Assembly: GCA_965209045.1 (NCBI GenBank)
Contig: CBDBPW010000001.1
Location: 620,001 to 684,000, forward strand
Direction: 5' to 3'
Length of the DNA stretch: 64,000 nucleotides
Source of the DNA: JAJEFO01 sp965209045
Lineage (GTDB): Bacteria; Pseudomonadota; Alphaproteobacteria; Rhodobacterales; Rhodobacteraceae
The notes below the pieces were generated by a model. It was not told the origin of the DNA. It did not search any database and saw nothing but the letters and a program-made list of their open reading frames with translations. Positions 24,460 through 33,315 of this stretch are shown here, piece after piece. A program made the position numbers and the translations under genes. The stretch's first letter is position 1. Every line of letters starts with the position of its first letter.

Positions 24460-25470
24460 TCAGCGCATGGCCTGCGCGGCCAGAAGGATTTCCAGCGCCA
24501 GTGGCTGCATGGGACCAAAGTCCGGAACACTGTCACGTGCGCCACCCTGCACCAGGATTTCCGCAGCGCCAGTGAGCGTCTCGTTGGTCAGGCCTGATTT
24601 CACGTCCTCGATTGCCTCTTCCAGCGAAACCCAGTCACGCATCCGCATGGCGTAGGCTGCCTTTTCGGCGTCACCTTCGATGCCGGTATCGGAATAGTAT
24701 TCCAGGACGTGCTCGACCACCTTGTCCGGATCTGTCGAGTTGATGTACTCGTTCGCCCGGAATGCCGCTTCAACGAAGGCTGCAGCTGCCTTCGGGTCTT
24801 CATCCCAGAACGTCTTCGTGACGATCCAGGGTGCGATGATGTTCGCTCCGGCAATCTTGCCGTCACAAACCATGGTGTAGTTGTCCGGATCCTGCGCCAG
24901 CACGATGTCGGACGATGCCGCCGTCGTTCCTGCGCCAAGATCACCGCTTTGCAAGGACTGCAGCGTCACCGCGGGAGCCAGGGGAACGACCTCAAGCGCC
25001 CCGGGATCCGCCACGCCGAGATGCTCGGCACAGGCATAAAGGACCTGGCTCCATGTCGAGTTCGGAACCGTGCCTACCTTGGTGCCGGCGAGCGCCTCTG
25101 CCGGTGTCTTTCCTTCAAGCACGTCGTTGCGCAAGAACAGTTTCAGGTTCTGCGATTCCTTCTGCATCGCGGCCACCGAGATGAGCTGGAACTTCTCCCA
25201 GCCCGAAACTGCCGGCGGGCCGCCGGTCCATCCTGCCTGCCACTGGTTGGTCGCGCCCGTCGCAAGGGCCGCGCCACCATTGGGGAAATACTCGATGTCC
25301 GCTTCCAGGCCGTTTTCGGCAAAGTAGCCAAGATCGTTCGCCAGCCACATCGGGAAGCCTGCCTCGTTCGGCTGGCTGTTCAGGTTGACCTTTGTCTGGG
25401 CCAGGGCCGCGCCGGCCGCAGCAATGACCGCCACGCTTGTCGCGGCCGTTACCAGTGTCTTGAACTTCAT
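24460..25470 (-). CDS. ABC transporter substrate-binding protein (NitT/TauT/SsuA-type)
   Basis: 336 residues with a clear Sec signal peptide (VTAATSVAVIAAAGAALAQ, cleavage after ALA). The mature start has NLNSQPNEAGFPMWLANDLG and YFAENGLEADIEYFPNGG, the usual opening of SsuA/TauA-like receptors for alkanesulfonates, nitrate or other small organic ions. It is the last gene of a permease-permease-ATPase-receptor operon divergent from a sulfatase. The ligand could therefore be a sulfate ester; that is inference. Confidence 0.88.
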   Translation of the reverse strand: MKFKTLVTAATSVAVIAAAGAALAQTKVNLNSQPNEAGFPMWLANDLGYFAENGLEADIEYFPNGGAALATGATNQWQAGWTGGPPAVSGWEKFQLISVAAMQKESQNLKLFLRNDVLEGKTPAEALAGTKVGTVPNSTWSQVLYACAEHLGVADPGALEVVPLAPAVTLQSLQSGDLGAGTTAASSDIVLAQDPDNYTMVCDGKIAGANIIAPWIVTKTFWDEDPKAAAAFVEAAFRANEYINSTDPDKVVEHVLEYYSDTGIEGDAEKAAYAMRMRDWVSLEEAIEDVKSGLTNETLTGAAEILVQGGARDSVPDFGPMQPLALEILLAAQAMR

Positions 25471-25496
25471 TTCTCTTTCTCCTCATTCATTGGGGT

Positions 25497-26333
25497 TCAT
25501 ATTGAGACGATTTCTTCCCGCACGAGCCCCCAGATCTCGCGTCGGAATTCGATGAACTCGGGATGTTCCGCCGCCAGTTCGATGTCGCCGGTCTTCCAGA
25601 CGACATCGCGCGGCAGGTCGATGACCCTCTTTATCCGGCCGGGCCGCTTCGTCATCACGACAACCCTGTCACCGAGGTACACGGCCTCTTCGACCGAATG
25701 CGTGATGAAGAGCACCGTGTAGTGCTTTTCGCGATGCAACCGCTGAACCTCTTCCTGCAGAATGGTCCGCGTCTGCGCGTCGAGCGCACCGAACGGTTCG
25801 TCCATCAGCAGGATCTCCGGCTGCATCACCAGCGCCCTGGCAATCGCGACCCGCTGCTGCATCCCGCCTGACAGCTCGCTCGGGTAGGACTTTCGGAACA
25901 GCTCCAGGCCCATGATCTTCAGCTGTTCAACCAGCCGCGCTTCCTGCTCGGCAGCGGCAACGCCAGTCATTTGAAGACCGAACTTGATGTTCTGTTCAAC
26001 GGTCTCGGACGGAAAGAGCGCAAACTTCTGGAACACGACACTGCGTGTCGGACCCGGAGGCCCGGCCGGCTTGCCATCAACAAGAACCTCGCCGCGAGTG
26101 GGGTTCTCAAGCCCCGCGCCAACCGTCATGAGCGTCGACTTGCCACAACCCGACGGACCGACGACCACGATGAATTCGCCCTTCTTCACCTCAATCGAGC
26201 AGTCGTCCACGGCATGAACGCCTTCGCCTACGGGTCCAAACCATTTCGAGATGTTGCGCAGCTCGAGCTTGGCCGGAGTCTCCGGTGCGGGATTGGTTGT
26301 GCCTGACTCCATCTTTGCCACCGATTGCTCCAT
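25497..26333 (-). CDS. ABC transporter ATP-binding protein (NitT/TauT/SsuB-type)
   Basis: 278 residues. Walker A is VVGPSGCGKST, the Q-loop region VVFQKFALFPSETVEQN, signature LSGGMQQRVAIARALV, Walker B EILLMDEPFGALD, and switch His in LFITHSVEEAVYLGDRVVVM. These are the usual SsuB/TauB features. Two bases separate it from the upstream permease. It energises the transporter encoded by its neighbours. Confidence 0.92.
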   Translation of the reverse strand: MEQSVAKMESGTTNPAPETPAKLELRNISKWFGPVGEGVHAVDDCSIEVKKGEFIVVVGPSGCGKSTLMTVGAGLENPTRGEVLVDGKPAGPPGPTRSVVFQKFALFPSETVEQNIKFGLQMTGVAAAEQEARLVEQLKIMGLELFRKSYPSELSGGMQQRVAIARALVMQPEILLMDEPFGALDAQTRTILQEEVQRLHREKHYTVLFITHSVEEAVYLGDRVVVMTKRPGRIKRVIDLPRDVVWKTGDIELAAEHPEFIEFRREIWGLVREEIVSI

Positions 26334-26335
26334 GA

Positions 26336-27148
26336 TCAGCTCGCCACCCTGCGCCAGGGAAGCACGTAACGCTCGGACCGCTGCACCAGCGTGTCGATCA
26401 GGACACCAAGACAGCCGATCGTGATGACGCCTACGAAAATCGTGGCGACGGACGCGTTCTCCTGCCCTTGCGCAATCATGAAGCCCAGGCCCACCTTGCC
26501 AACGACCAGTTCAGCCCCCACAAGCGCCATCCAGCCGTTGCTGATCGCGATCCGCAGTCCGGTGTAGATGCTTGGAGCGGCCGCCGGGAGCACCACGCGG
26601 CAAAGCGTCCTGAACGGGCTTGCGCCAAACACCCGCGCCGCGTCGATGTAGATCTTCTGGACCTGGGCGACACCCAGCTGGGAATTGATCACGATGGCCG
26701 GGAAGGCGGCGACGAAGACAACCATTGCCTGTGTCGCCGTCGATGCGCCGAACCAGAGAACGGCAAGCGGGATGTAGGCGAAGGGCGGAATGAAATGAAT
26801 GAGTTCGAACACCGGATTGAGGAAGGTCTTGAACCAGGGGTTCCACGCAAAGAACACGCCCACGGGAATGCCGACGAGTCCAGCGGTAAGGACGCCCCAC
26901 CCCCAACGTTCAAGCGAGAACAGGATGTGCCCGGGAAGTCGCAGGCCGCTGAACGGCTCGGTAATGATCCAGGCGAACTGCCGGACCACTTGCGCCGGCG
27001 AGGGGAGAACCCGCGGCTCGATCCACTGGAAAAGGCTGGTTGCGCAAATCCACAGGGCCAAGAGCACTGACAGCGAGAAGACTCCGTAGGCCGTTGCCTT
27101 GCCTCGATCAGTCATGACGCCCATGCGTTCCAGCCGCTTGTCAATCAT
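26336..27148 (-). CDS. ABC transporter permease (NitT/TauT/SsuC-type)
   Basis: 270 residues, six helices, BPD_transp_1 fold. The coupling loop reads DAARVFGASPFRTLCRVVLP, and IYTGLRIAISNGWMALVGAE is the hallmark of SsuC/TauC permeases. The operon has two different permease genes side by side, so the pore is probably a heterodimer, which is less common in this family than a homodimer. It is 3 bases downstream of the first permease. Confidence 0.9.
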   Translation of the reverse strand: MIDKRLERMGVMTDRGKATAYGVFSLSVLLALWICATSLFQWIEPRVLPSPAQVVRQFAWIITEPFSGLRLPGHILFSLERWGWGVLTAGLVGIPVGVFFAWNPWFKTFLNPVFELIHFIPPFAYIPLAVLWFGASTATQAMVVFVAAFPAIVINSQLGVAQVQKIYIDAARVFGASPFRTLCRVVLPAAAPSIYTGLRIAISNGWMALVGAELVVGKVGLGFMIAQGQENASVATIFVGVITIGCLGVLIDTLVQRSERYVLPWRRVAS

Positions 27149-27151
27149 CGC

Positions 27152-27964
27152 TCAGTCCCTCCGCGCGCCAAGGACCGACCAGGGCGCCAGCCAATTCTGC
27201 GTCAGGCCGATGAGCCCGGTCATGCAAATGCCAAGAATGCCGATCATGAACATGGCTACAAGGAGAACGTCGGTATCAAGGAGCTGGGACGCGTTCACCG
27301 CCACGTAGCCAAGCCCGGCGGTCGCGGCGAGGATCTCCGCCGCGACAAGCGTCGACCAAGCGTTGCCAAGCGCCATTCGCGCCGCGGCAACCAACGTCGG
27401 CAGGGCCGTGCGGCACACGACTCTTGCCAGGATCTGGTGGTCGTTCGCGCCCAGGGTCTTTGCCGCGTCCAGCAGCAGGCGGTCGACGGAGTAGACGGCC
27501 AGCATCGAGTTCATCAGCCAAGGCACAAGGGCCGCGATGAAGACAACCGAGATGCGAGCGGAATCGCCAATGCCCAGCCAAAGGATCGTCAGCGGGATCC
27601 AGGCCAGCGGCGGCACCGGCCGGATCAGCTGGAACGTCGGGAAGACGATCCACTTGAGCTTCTTCCACCATGCCATCGCAATGCCAAGAGGGATGCCGAC
27701 AAGCGCTGCCAAGCCCCAGCCGGTCAGCACGATGTACAGGCTGGCCAATATGTGGTTGGGAAGCGTGCTGCCGATATAGGGCCGCTGCCACATGCGCACG
27801 AACTTCGCCCAGACATCGTCCGGTGCGGGAAAGTACAGCGTTGGGACAGGCCCGCCGGGCCGGGTCAGCCATGCCCAGATGACGATCCAGGCAAGGATGG
27901 CGCCAAGGCCAGCTGCAACCTGAAGAGTCCGACTTTGGCCCATGCCTCCCTCTGCATTCGTCAA
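27152..27964 (-). CDS. ABC transporter permease (NitT/TauT/SsuC-type), first of two
   Basis: 270 residues, also a TauC-like permease: DAAKTLGANDHQILARVVCR, ARMALGNAWSTLVAAEILAA, and TAGLGYVAVNASQLLDTDVL. It has the same length as its neighbour but a clearly different sequence, so the pair is an old duplication rather than a recent one. First gene of the ABC operon. A well-formed promoter lies in the 166-bp gap shared with the divergent sulfatase. Confidence 0.9.
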   Translation of the reverse strand: MTNAEGGMGQSRTLQVAAGLGAILAWIVIWAWLTRPGGPVPTLYFPAPDDVWAKFVRMWQRPYIGSTLPNHILASLYIVLTGWGLAALVGIPLGIAMAWWKKLKWIVFPTFQLIRPVPPLAWIPLTILWLGIGDSARISVVFIAALVPWLMNSMLAVYSVDRLLLDAAKTLGANDHQILARVVCRTALPTLVAAARMALGNAWSTLVAAEILAATAGLGYVAVNASQLLDTDVLLVAMFMIGILGICMTGLIGLTQNWLAPWSVLGARRD

Positions 27965-28034
27965 ATGCTGCGCCAGTCACCGTTGTGCTAGGCATCCAGC
28001 ACTCTTGAAGCGCGCCGGCCCGGACACAAGCCTG

Positions 28035-28083
28035 AATTTATGCCATGATTGTATATTTGTCAAAAAAATTAGCACTTGTCAAA
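28035..28083 (-). promoter_or_regulatory. sigma-70-like promoter and TTGTCAAA direct repeats
   Basis: Read on the minus strand, TTGACA (28063-28058), a 17-bp spacer and TAAATT (28040-28035) make a good promoter for the ABC operon. The -35 lies in one copy of TTGTCAAA (28057-28064, plus strand). A second identical copy is at 28076-28083, 19 bp apart, about two helical turns. The second copy may be an alternative -35 or an operator half, perhaps for the SorC regulator. Confidence 0.55.
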
Positions 28084-28130
28084 TTCGAACAGGTCCCTTA
28101 GACTTCTGAGAGTGCGCCAAGGGTAAACCA

Positions 28131-29657
28131 ATGAACATCGTTCTCGTGCTGGTTGATAGCCTGACCCGCAATTGCCTTCGCGCCTACAATCCCCAGAGCC
28201 CTTGCAGCACGCCGAACATCGACCGATTTGCCGCGCGGGCCCAGGTCTTCAACGATCACTTCGTCGGAAGCCTCCCTTGCATGCCTGCCCGGCGCGAGCT
28301 GATCGCCGGCCGCAAGGAGTTCATGTGGCGGCCCTGGGGGTCGCTCGAAGTGTTCGATCCGCGCCTGCCGTCGGAAGTCGGAAAGGGCGGGCATCACACT
28401 CACATCATCACGGATCACTACCACTACTGGGAGGAGGAAGCGAACGGCTACATCCAGAGTTACGACACCATCGAGATGATCCGGGGCTACGAGGTTGATC
28501 ACTGGCAGCCGATGGACCCGAACGAGGAAAAACCCGACTGGGTGAGGAAGGTCGAGGAGTTCCGCGCTCCCGAGCATATCGGCCAGTACTACGCCAATAC
28601 CAGGAACTGGTCGAAAGAGGAGGAGTTCTTCTCGGCCCAGACCTTTGGCGGCGCCTGCGACTGGCTTGACCGGCACGCATCAAAGGGCCCGTTCTTCCTT
28701 CACGTGGAAACCTTCGACGTCCACGAACCCTTCCACGTCCCGGAACCGTACGAAAGCATGTACGCCGAAGGCGCCAGCAAGAACGAGTTCAACATCTGGC
28801 CGCCCTATCAGGTCTATGACGATCTGGATGCCTTCATGGATCAGACGAGCGAGGCCGAGCTGAATTTCCTCAAGTCGCAGTTCATGGGCAAGGTCACCAT
28901 GATGGACAAGTGGTTCGGAAGGCTGCTCGACAAGCTGGATGAACTGGCGCTGTGGGAAGACACCATGGTGATCTTCACCACGGACCATGGCCACGACATG
29001 GGCGAGCGGCGCGCCTTCGGCAAGCAGCACCCGCACTTCGACAGCCACGCCAATATCCCCCTGATGATCTGGCACCCGGCAAACCCGGTCCCGCGGCGTG
29101 TCTCCGGCCTGACCCAGACAGTCGATCTGTTCGCGACGATCATCGAGGCGGCAGGGGTCGAGCTGACGTCGGCCAACCGCCATTCGCGATCGCTTCTGCC
29201 AACGGTAACGTCGGGTGCGCCATCGCAACGCGATGCCGTGCTCTATGGCACGTTCGGACAGGGAGCATGCGCCACCGACGGCACCTGGACGGTCCTGAAG
29301 TCACCCGAACCCGACAAGCCGCTCTATCTTTACTCCACCGCCATCTACCGGCCGTTGATCGTCGACAACCCGGTCGACGGCCGCCTTTCCAAGCCTCCGA
29401 ACAAGCCCGTCGACCAAGGCTACTTCGACCCGTCCGTCGAATTGCCCATGTGGAAGATCCCGATTAGGGTCGATCCGCGTTCGGACGAGAGTTTCCTGTT
29501 CAACCGGTCCGAAGACCCGGACCAGGAAAGGAACCTCTGGGAGAGCGATCCCGAACAGCGCGCGCGCATGTTGGCGCTGGTCCGGGCGCTGCTGGACGAG
29601 GAAGGCTGCCCGCCGGAACAGCTGGCGCGCCTGGGGCTGGAGTCCGTCGCGGCCTGA
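28131..29657 (+). CDS. cytoplasmic formylglycine-dependent sulfatase
   Basis: A 508-residue S1-type sulfatase. It hydrolyses a sulfate ester using a formylglycine made from Cys50 in C-M-P-A-R, the canonical C-x-P-x-R. Metal and sulfate-binding segments are visible: VLVLVDSLTRN at the N terminus, IFTTDHGHDMGERRAFGKQH for the Asp/His metal ligands, and LFNRSEDPDQERNL at the C terminus. No signal peptide, so it acts in the cytosol on an imported substrate. It is divergent from an ABC importer and ends 9 bp from the convergent formylglycine-generating enzyme that should activate it. The sulfated substrate is unknown; neighbours suggest a small sugar or polyol. Confidence 0.9.
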   Translation: MNIVLVLVDSLTRNCLRAYNPQSPCSTPNIDRFAARAQVFNDHFVGSLPCMPARRELIAGRKEFMWRPWGSLEVFDPRLPSEVGKGGHHTHIITDHYHYWEEEANGYIQSYDTIEMIRGYEVDHWQPMDPNEEKPDWVRKVEEFRAPEHIGQYYANTRNWSKEEEFFSAQTFGGACDWLDRHASKGPFFLHVETFDVHEPFHVPEPYESMYAEGASKNEFNIWPPYQVYDDLDAFMDQTSEAELNFLKSQFMGKVTMMDKWFGRLLDKLDELALWEDTMVIFTTDHGHDMGERRAFGKQHPHFDSHANIPLMIWHPANPVPRRVSGLTQTVDLFATIIEAAGVELTSANRHSRSLLPTVTSGAPSQRDAVLYGTFGQGACATDGTWTVLKSPEPDKPLYLYSTAIYRPLIVDNPVDGRLSKPPNKPVDQGYFDPSVELPMWKIPIRVDPRSDESFLFNRSEDPDQERNLWESDPEQRARMLALVRALLDEEGCPPEQLARLGLESVAA

Positions 29658-29666
29658 ACGCTCGCG

Positions 29667-30599
29667 CTACACGTCCAGGACGACGCGAAACCCGGTGTGC
29701 GTCGTCGTGCTGTCGGGCGAATTTCCCGTCCGAGCGGCAATCCTGTAGCGATAGCAATAGCTCTTGTGACACAGGAACGAGCCGCCCTTGGCAAGCTTGA
29801 ACCCCTTCGTCTGGGCACGCCGCGCCTTGGCCGCCCTCTTCTGCGAGCGGATCACGAAAGGCTCGGCAGTCCACTCCCAGACGTTGCCGACAAGATTGTA
29901 GAGCCCGTAGCCGTTGGGGAGAAAACTCCTTGCGGGCGCGGTCTCGGCATAGCCGTCAGCACAGGTGTTCGTCTCGGGAAAGCGTCCCTGCCAGATGTTG
30001 CATGGGAAGTGGCCAGTGTCGTCCGGCTCCTCGTCGCCCCAGGGAAACCGGACATCTCCCAGCCCGCCCCGCGCCGCGTGCTCCCACTCGGCCTCGGTCG
30101 GCAGGCGCCCGCCGATCCACGCCGCATATGCCCGCGCATCGTTCCACGAGACATGGACCACCGGATGATCGGGCCTGTCTCGCGCAAGATCCCTGTCGGG
30201 ACCGTGAATGTGCCGCCAGTCAGCGCCGTCCACGCGCCTCCACCACGTCACGTCGCGCACCGCTTGCGTCGGTCCGACACTCCAGGGCACCTGCGCCCAG
30301 AAAACGAACGACCAGCCAAAGCGCTCCGCTTCGGTGACGTAGCCGGTCTCGTCCACGAAGGCCGAGAATTGCGCATTTGTCACGGCGGCTTCGCCAATGC
30401 GAAACGGTGCCAGGCGCTTGGTGCGCGGCGGACCTTCGGCGTCATCCAAAATGACAGGGCTGTGCGTGCCGACCAACGCCTCGTCACCCGGGATCTCGAT
30501 GACCGGCGGCGGCGTTGCGGTGCCGGCGGGCGGGATGCGGCCGGCAGTCGCAGCTCCTGGTCGGGCGGATGGAGGACAGCATCCCGGCTTTGCTGGCAT
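29667..30599 (-). CDS. formylglycine-generating enzyme (sulfatase-modifying factor)
   Basis: 310 residues of the SUMF1/EgtB-like fold. FGE converts the sulfatase C-x-P-x-R cysteine into formylglycine with copper and oxygen. It shows VVHVSWNDARAYAAWIGGRL, PTEAEWEHAARGG, LYNLVGNVWEWT and near the C terminus GGSFLCHKSYCYRYRIAAR, whose two cysteines are the catalytic pair, then HTGFRVV. The ATG at 30599 lies 5 bases after the SorC stop, preferred over one at 30623 inside that gene. It is the last gene of the sugar operon, so sulfatase maturation is co-expressed with catabolism. Confidence 0.9.
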   Translation of the reverse strand: MPAKPGCCPPSARPGAATAGRIPPAGTATPPPVIEIPGDEALVGTHSPVILDDAEGPPRTKRLAPFRIGEAAVTNAQFSAFVDETGYVTEAERFGWSFVFWAQVPWSVGPTQAVRDVTWWRRVDGADWRHIHGPDRDLARDRPDHPVVHVSWNDARAYAAWIGGRLPTEAEWEHAARGGLGDVRFPWGDEEPDDTGHFPCNIWQGRFPETNTCADGYAETAPARSFLPNGYGLYNLVGNVWEWTAEPFVIRSQKRAAKARRAQTKGFKLAKGGSFLCHKSYCYRYRIAARTGNSPDSTTTHTGFRVVLDV

Positions 30600-30603
30600 C
30601 GTC

Positions 30604-31596
30604 TCAGGATTCCAGCAAGGCACGCGCCAGGGCGTGATCGACGCAGAGATGAGTCACCAGACCGGCGTTCAATGCCGCACGCGTCGCGTCGCAGCGGTCG
30701 ACCCCGCATACCGCCAGAAGACGCTTCCGCGCCGATCTCAGGTCATCGAGCGTGGCGGCAATCAGCCGGTCGTGCGGAGGCATCGCGATCTCCTGTCCGT
30801 CGGCCGCAATGTACCGACAGCAAATGACGCCAACTGCGCCTGCCGTCCTGGCGGCCCGCAATTCTTCGGCGGTTGCGATCCCCGCCGCCGCCAAATGGGT
30901 GTCCGAGGCGACATTGCCGATGGAAGACACGGTCATGTCCAGCGCCTGGAGCCGCCTGAGCTGCGTCTTGATGGTGGGCTCGCCCCGGAACGTCTCGGCA
31001 AGCGCTGCCGTCGAGATCAGCCCTGGCGCGTGCAAGGTGTAGCAGGCCGCCGCCTCCAGCCTTCCGGAAATCTGGATCGCGCAATTCTCCGAGGCTGGAA
31101 CCCGTTCCGAGATCATCGAGCCGATAAGCTGGCAGACTTCCACGCCGGCGACCGGACTGCGCGGCATCGCGTTGGCAACCGCCATGATGGTCTCGCCCCA
31201 GGCCACGCCGATCGTGTCGCCCGTTTCGACCACATCGAGAATTGCGGCCGCCGCCACTCGCGCAAGCTGTCCGAAACTCTCGTCGCGGGAAGCGCGCTCG
31301 TCCAGCGCTGACGCCTGCGAGACATAGACGTCCTCGATGCCAAACCTCTCCCGCAGATCCCGCGCAAGGCTGGACCCTGTCAGCACCTTGCCATCCACGC
31401 GGATGTCGACGATCCCCAGTTCCCGGCTTTCGCGCAGCATGTTCACGATGGTTGCGCGGCTCACCTTCATCCGCTTGGCGATTTCGCCCTGCGTCATCCC
31501 CTCGCCGTAGTACAACAGCGCCACGTTTGACAGTTGCGCCTCCTTGTCGCCTGTCGCGCGAGCGGGGGATGCGGGCTTGTTCATGCGGTCAGGCAC
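30604..31596 (-). CDS. SorC/DeoR-type sugar-binding transcriptional regulator
   Basis: 330 residues. An N-terminal HTH (YGEGMTQGEIAKRMKVSRAT, then IVNMLRESRELGIVDI) precedes a SorC-type sugar-phosphate-binding domain (GVAWGETIMAVANAMPRS, VCQLIGSMISE, GVICCRYIAADGQEI). SorC members respond to a phosphorylated pathway intermediate. It overlaps the AraD-like gene by 8 bp and precedes the FGE gene, so it lies inside the operon it probably controls. Targets may include the two divergent promoters flanking the island. Confidence 0.88.
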   Translation of the reverse strand: MPDRMNKPASPARATGDKEAQLSNVALLYYGEGMTQGEIAKRMKVSRATIVNMLRESRELGIVDIRVDGKVLTGSSLARDLRERFGIEDVYVSQASALDERASRDESFGQLARVAAAAILDVVETGDTIGVAWGETIMAVANAMPRSPVAGVEVCQLIGSMISERVPASENCAIQISGRLEAAACYTLHAPGLISTAALAETFRGEPTIKTQLRRLQALDMTVSSIGNVASDTHLAAAGIATAEELRAARTAGAVGVICCRYIAADGQEIAMPPHDRLIAATLDDLRSARKRLLAVCGVDRCDATRAALNAGLVTHLCVDHALARALLES

Positions 31597-32257
31597 TTAC
31601 CTTCTTGTGCCCGTGCTGACCATAGTTCTGCCGGAACCAGGCATGGCATCGGTCGATTTCCACCTGGCTCAGTTCCTCGACCGGACCGCGCAGCATTGCC
31701 AGGTGCGTCGTCATCGCCGCTTCCTCGATGTACATCGCGACCGAGGTCGCCTCGGACGCCGACCTTCCCATCGTGAAGACCCCATGCGCCTTCACCAGCG
31801 CGGCCATCCCGCCATCGGCCGCCTCCAGAATGGCCTCGCCCGTGTCCACCTCTCCCGGCGTCGCATAGCGCGAACACGGCACGTCGCGGCCCAGGATATG
31901 CGTGATCGGCGTGAGAACGGCCGGGATCCGCTCGCCGCGCGCGGCAAAGCTTGAGGCGTATGGCGAGTGTGTATGGCAGACGCCGCCGACATCCGCGCGG
32001 TTCCTGTAGAGATAGAGGTGGATGCCCGTGTCCACCGAGGGCTTCAGCTTCCCTTCGATCACGTTGCCGTCGAGATCGACGACAACCATCGTGTCCGGTG
32101 TCAGCTTGGAGAACCTCACGCCCGACGGCTTGATCACCACGAGCCCGCTGTCCGGATCGCGCCCGGAGACATTGCCTCCGGATCCTGTGACCAGCCCGTT
32201 CCTGGGCAACTCATGGTTCCGCTCGCAAACTTCTTCCTTGAGGGCTGTCAGCATCAC
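31589..32257 (-). CDS. class II aldolase / ribulose-5-phosphate 4-epimerase-like (AraD family)
   Basis: 222 residues. It has GLVTGSGGNVSGRD (phosphate-binding loop), KPSGVRFSKLTPDTMVVVDL, KPSVDTGIHLYLYRNRADVG, and the zinc-ligand HTHSPYAS, followed by VKAHGVFTMG. These fit AraD/UlaF-type pentulose-phosphate 4-epimerases and related aldolases equally well. It overlaps the dehydrogenase gene by 4 bp. In this operon it would act on the phosphorylated ketose made by the dehydrogenase and FGGY kinase. Which reaction it performs cannot be read from the motifs. Confidence 0.85.
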   Translation of the reverse strand: MMLTALKEEVCERNHELPRNGLVTGSGGNVSGRDPDSGLVVIKPSGVRFSKLTPDTMVVVDLDGNVIEGKLKPSVDTGIHLYLYRNRADVGGVCHTHSPYASSFAARGERIPAVLTPITHILGRDVPCSRYATPGEVDTGEAILEAADGGMAALVKAHGVFTMGRSASEATSVAMYIEEAAMTTHLAMLRGPVEELSQVEIDRCHAWFRQNYGQHGHKKVSA

Positions 32258-33315
32258 GCCACCTCCGAAAATTCCGCCGGGATCCCGCCGGGGTAGATCA
32301 CGATCTTGAGCGACTCTTCCGCCTCTACCAGCGTCCGGAACGCCTCGGCGGAGTCGCTTATGTCATACCGATGCGAAATCGCCTGATCCGCCATGATCCG
32401 TCCGGCCTCCAGCAGACGGATATAGCTGTAGGTGTCGGTATGGTCAGAGGAATAGCGCGACGTGACGGTGACTTGATCGAAATAGGCGCGATTTCCGTCA
32501 CGCACCCAGTCGGTCTCCGGCGGCAGCGGCGCACCCAGGTGAAGGCAGCCGCCCACCTCGACCAGCGACAGCGCCTGTTCCCATGCAGAGGGAAACGGAG
32601 CGATCGCGATCACCGTGTCGGCCAGGCGCCCGCCGTTGAACGTCCGCATCATCTCGACCGCGTCCTCGGTCGCGGGATTGATCGTGTGCGTCGCGCCGAA
32701 CTCACGCGCCCGCGCCAGCCGCCAGTCCGAAAGATCCAGTGCCACGACCTTCCCCGCCCCGAACAGAGGCGCCAGGTGAACAAAGCCCTGCCCCATGAAC
32801 CCTGCACCCACGACCGCAACCGTGTCGCCCGGCTGGATGTGACAGACCTTCAGCCCGGACAGCACGCAGGACCAGGGCTCAATGGTCACCGCGGCCTCGG
32901 TCGAAATGCTGTCAGGCAACACATGTGCGTCCATTGCAAGATGCTGCGCGGTGACGCGGTAGTAGTCGCAGACCCCACCAGGATCGAGCTTCGTCTGGCG
33001 GTAGAACGGATCGCGCGTGGGATGTCCACGGCGCGCAAGGTGAGAGCTGGTGCGGCCCACGTGATGATTGACGAAGACCCGGTCGCCGATCTTGAATTCA
33101 GTCACGCCTGCGCCCAGCGCGGCCACCTCGCCCACGGGTTCGTGCCCCAGCACCCTCGGCTCCGACTTGTACCAGGCCATCGTCTCGCCGCCGCAAAGGC
33201 CGCAGGCCAACGTCCCGAGAAGCATCTCGCCAGGCCCGATCTCGGGCACCGGACGCTCCTCGATGCGAATGTCGTCCAGAGCGTGATAAACCGCGGCAGT
33301 CATCACGTTTGTCAT
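32254..33315 (-). CDS. zinc-dependent medium-chain alcohol/polyol dehydrogenase
   Basis: 353 residues of the MDR superfamily. CGLCGGETMAW and GHEPVGEVAALGAGV supply active-site zinc ligands (Cys, then His-Glu). VAVVGAGFMGQGFVHLAPLF is the NAD-binding Rossmann loop, with ALDLSDWRLARAREFGATH following. The four-cysteine structural zinc lobe is not present; the region after FVNHHVG is unusual. It probably oxidises a polyol or sugar hydroxyl after sulfate removal. 4-bp overlaps on both sides bind it tightly into the operon. Confidence 0.87.
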   Translation of the reverse strand: MTNVMTAAVYHALDDIRIEERPVPEIGPGEMLLGTLACGLCGGETMAWYKSEPRVLGHEPVGEVAALGAGVTEFKIGDRVFVNHHVGRTSSHLARRGHPTRDPFYRQTKLDPGGVCDYYRVTAQHLAMDAHVLPDSISTEAAVTIEPWSCVLSGLKVCHIQPGDTVAVVGAGFMGQGFVHLAPLFGAGKVVALDLSDWRLARAREFGATHTINPATEDAVEMMRTFNGGRLADTVIAIAPFPSAWEQALSLVEVGGCLHLGAPLPPETDWVRDGNRAYFDQVTVTSRYSSDHTDTYSYIRLLEAGRIMADQAISHRYDISDSAEAFRTLVEAEESLKIVIYPGGIPAEFSEVA

